Positions 7,107 through 7,107 of a stretch of 7,107 nucleotides of DNA are shown piece after piece. How positions within the stretch are numbered: the first letter of the stretch is position 1; each line of letters begins with the position of its first letter. Source of the DNA: an uncultured Mycoplasma sp. (GTDB lineage: Bacteria; Bacillota_I; Bacilli_A; RF39; UBA660). Under the pieces are notes generated by a model. That model was not told the origin of the DNA. It did no database searches and was given only the letters and a program-made list of their open reading frames with translations. The position numbers and the translations under genes were made by a program. Where the stretch lies: positions 1 to 7,107 of the forward strand of contig CANOGG010000060.1 of the NCBI GenBank assembly GCA_947565485.1. Direction: 5' to 3'.

Positions 7107-7107
7107 A

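Noticed and set aside
7058..7107. Promoter or ribosome binding site for the ATG at 7057
   Set aside because: The AT-rich stretch TTTTAATTAAAATAG could mimic a -10 region, but there is no convincing -35 or Shine-Dalgarno sequence and the bases code for domain sequence in another frame.

Overview
The window is almost entirely one very large protein-coding gene on the minus strand. Read from an ATG at 7057 down to base 1, the frame is open for 2352 codons without a stop and runs off the left edge, so the protein's C-terminus is not visible. The DNA is AT-rich. All eight tryptophans in the frame are TGG and no TGA occurs inside it, so a standard bacterial code (TGA = stop) fits. Domain types and base composition suggest a low-GC Bacillota or Mycoplasmatota-like bacterium, perhaps host-associated. 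That placement is inference from family knowledge; no taxonomic marker is present.

Layout in protein order (right to left): the C-terminal half of a first cadherin-like beta-sandwich unit (unit 0, residues 1-50), a complete unit (unit 1, 55-130), a large glycine-rich domain (133-437), three units (2-4, 441-698), a second glycine-rich domain (705-1013), then a long array of 14 complete units and one cut by the window edge (units 5-19, 1022-2352). Spacing in the array is mostly 87-94 residues. The domains resemble the families known as cadherin-like beta sandwich (Pfam PF12733) and glycine-rich protein (Pfam PF12810). The picture is a giant secreted or cell-surface fibre: a stalk of beta-sandwich units with two bulky Gly-rich modules towards its N-terminal end. 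No catalytic motif is visible, and the signal peptide and any cell-wall anchor would lie outside the window.

The most notable point is the right edge. The ATG at 7057 has no convincing ribosome binding site and no signal peptide, and the protein starts in the middle of a cadherin-like unit. In the 50 bases upstream, another minus-strand frame encodes what looks like the missing half of that unit. It ends at a TGA (7037-7035) overlapping a run of four T's. Removing one T joins the two frames into one unit. The gene therefore probably starts to the right of the window, and the ATG is likely an artefact of a frameshift (sequencing error, real mutation, or less likely programmed +1 frameshifting).

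There are no RNA genes, mobile elements, CRISPR arrays, promoters or terminators that I can support, and no intergenic stretch longer than about 300 bases.
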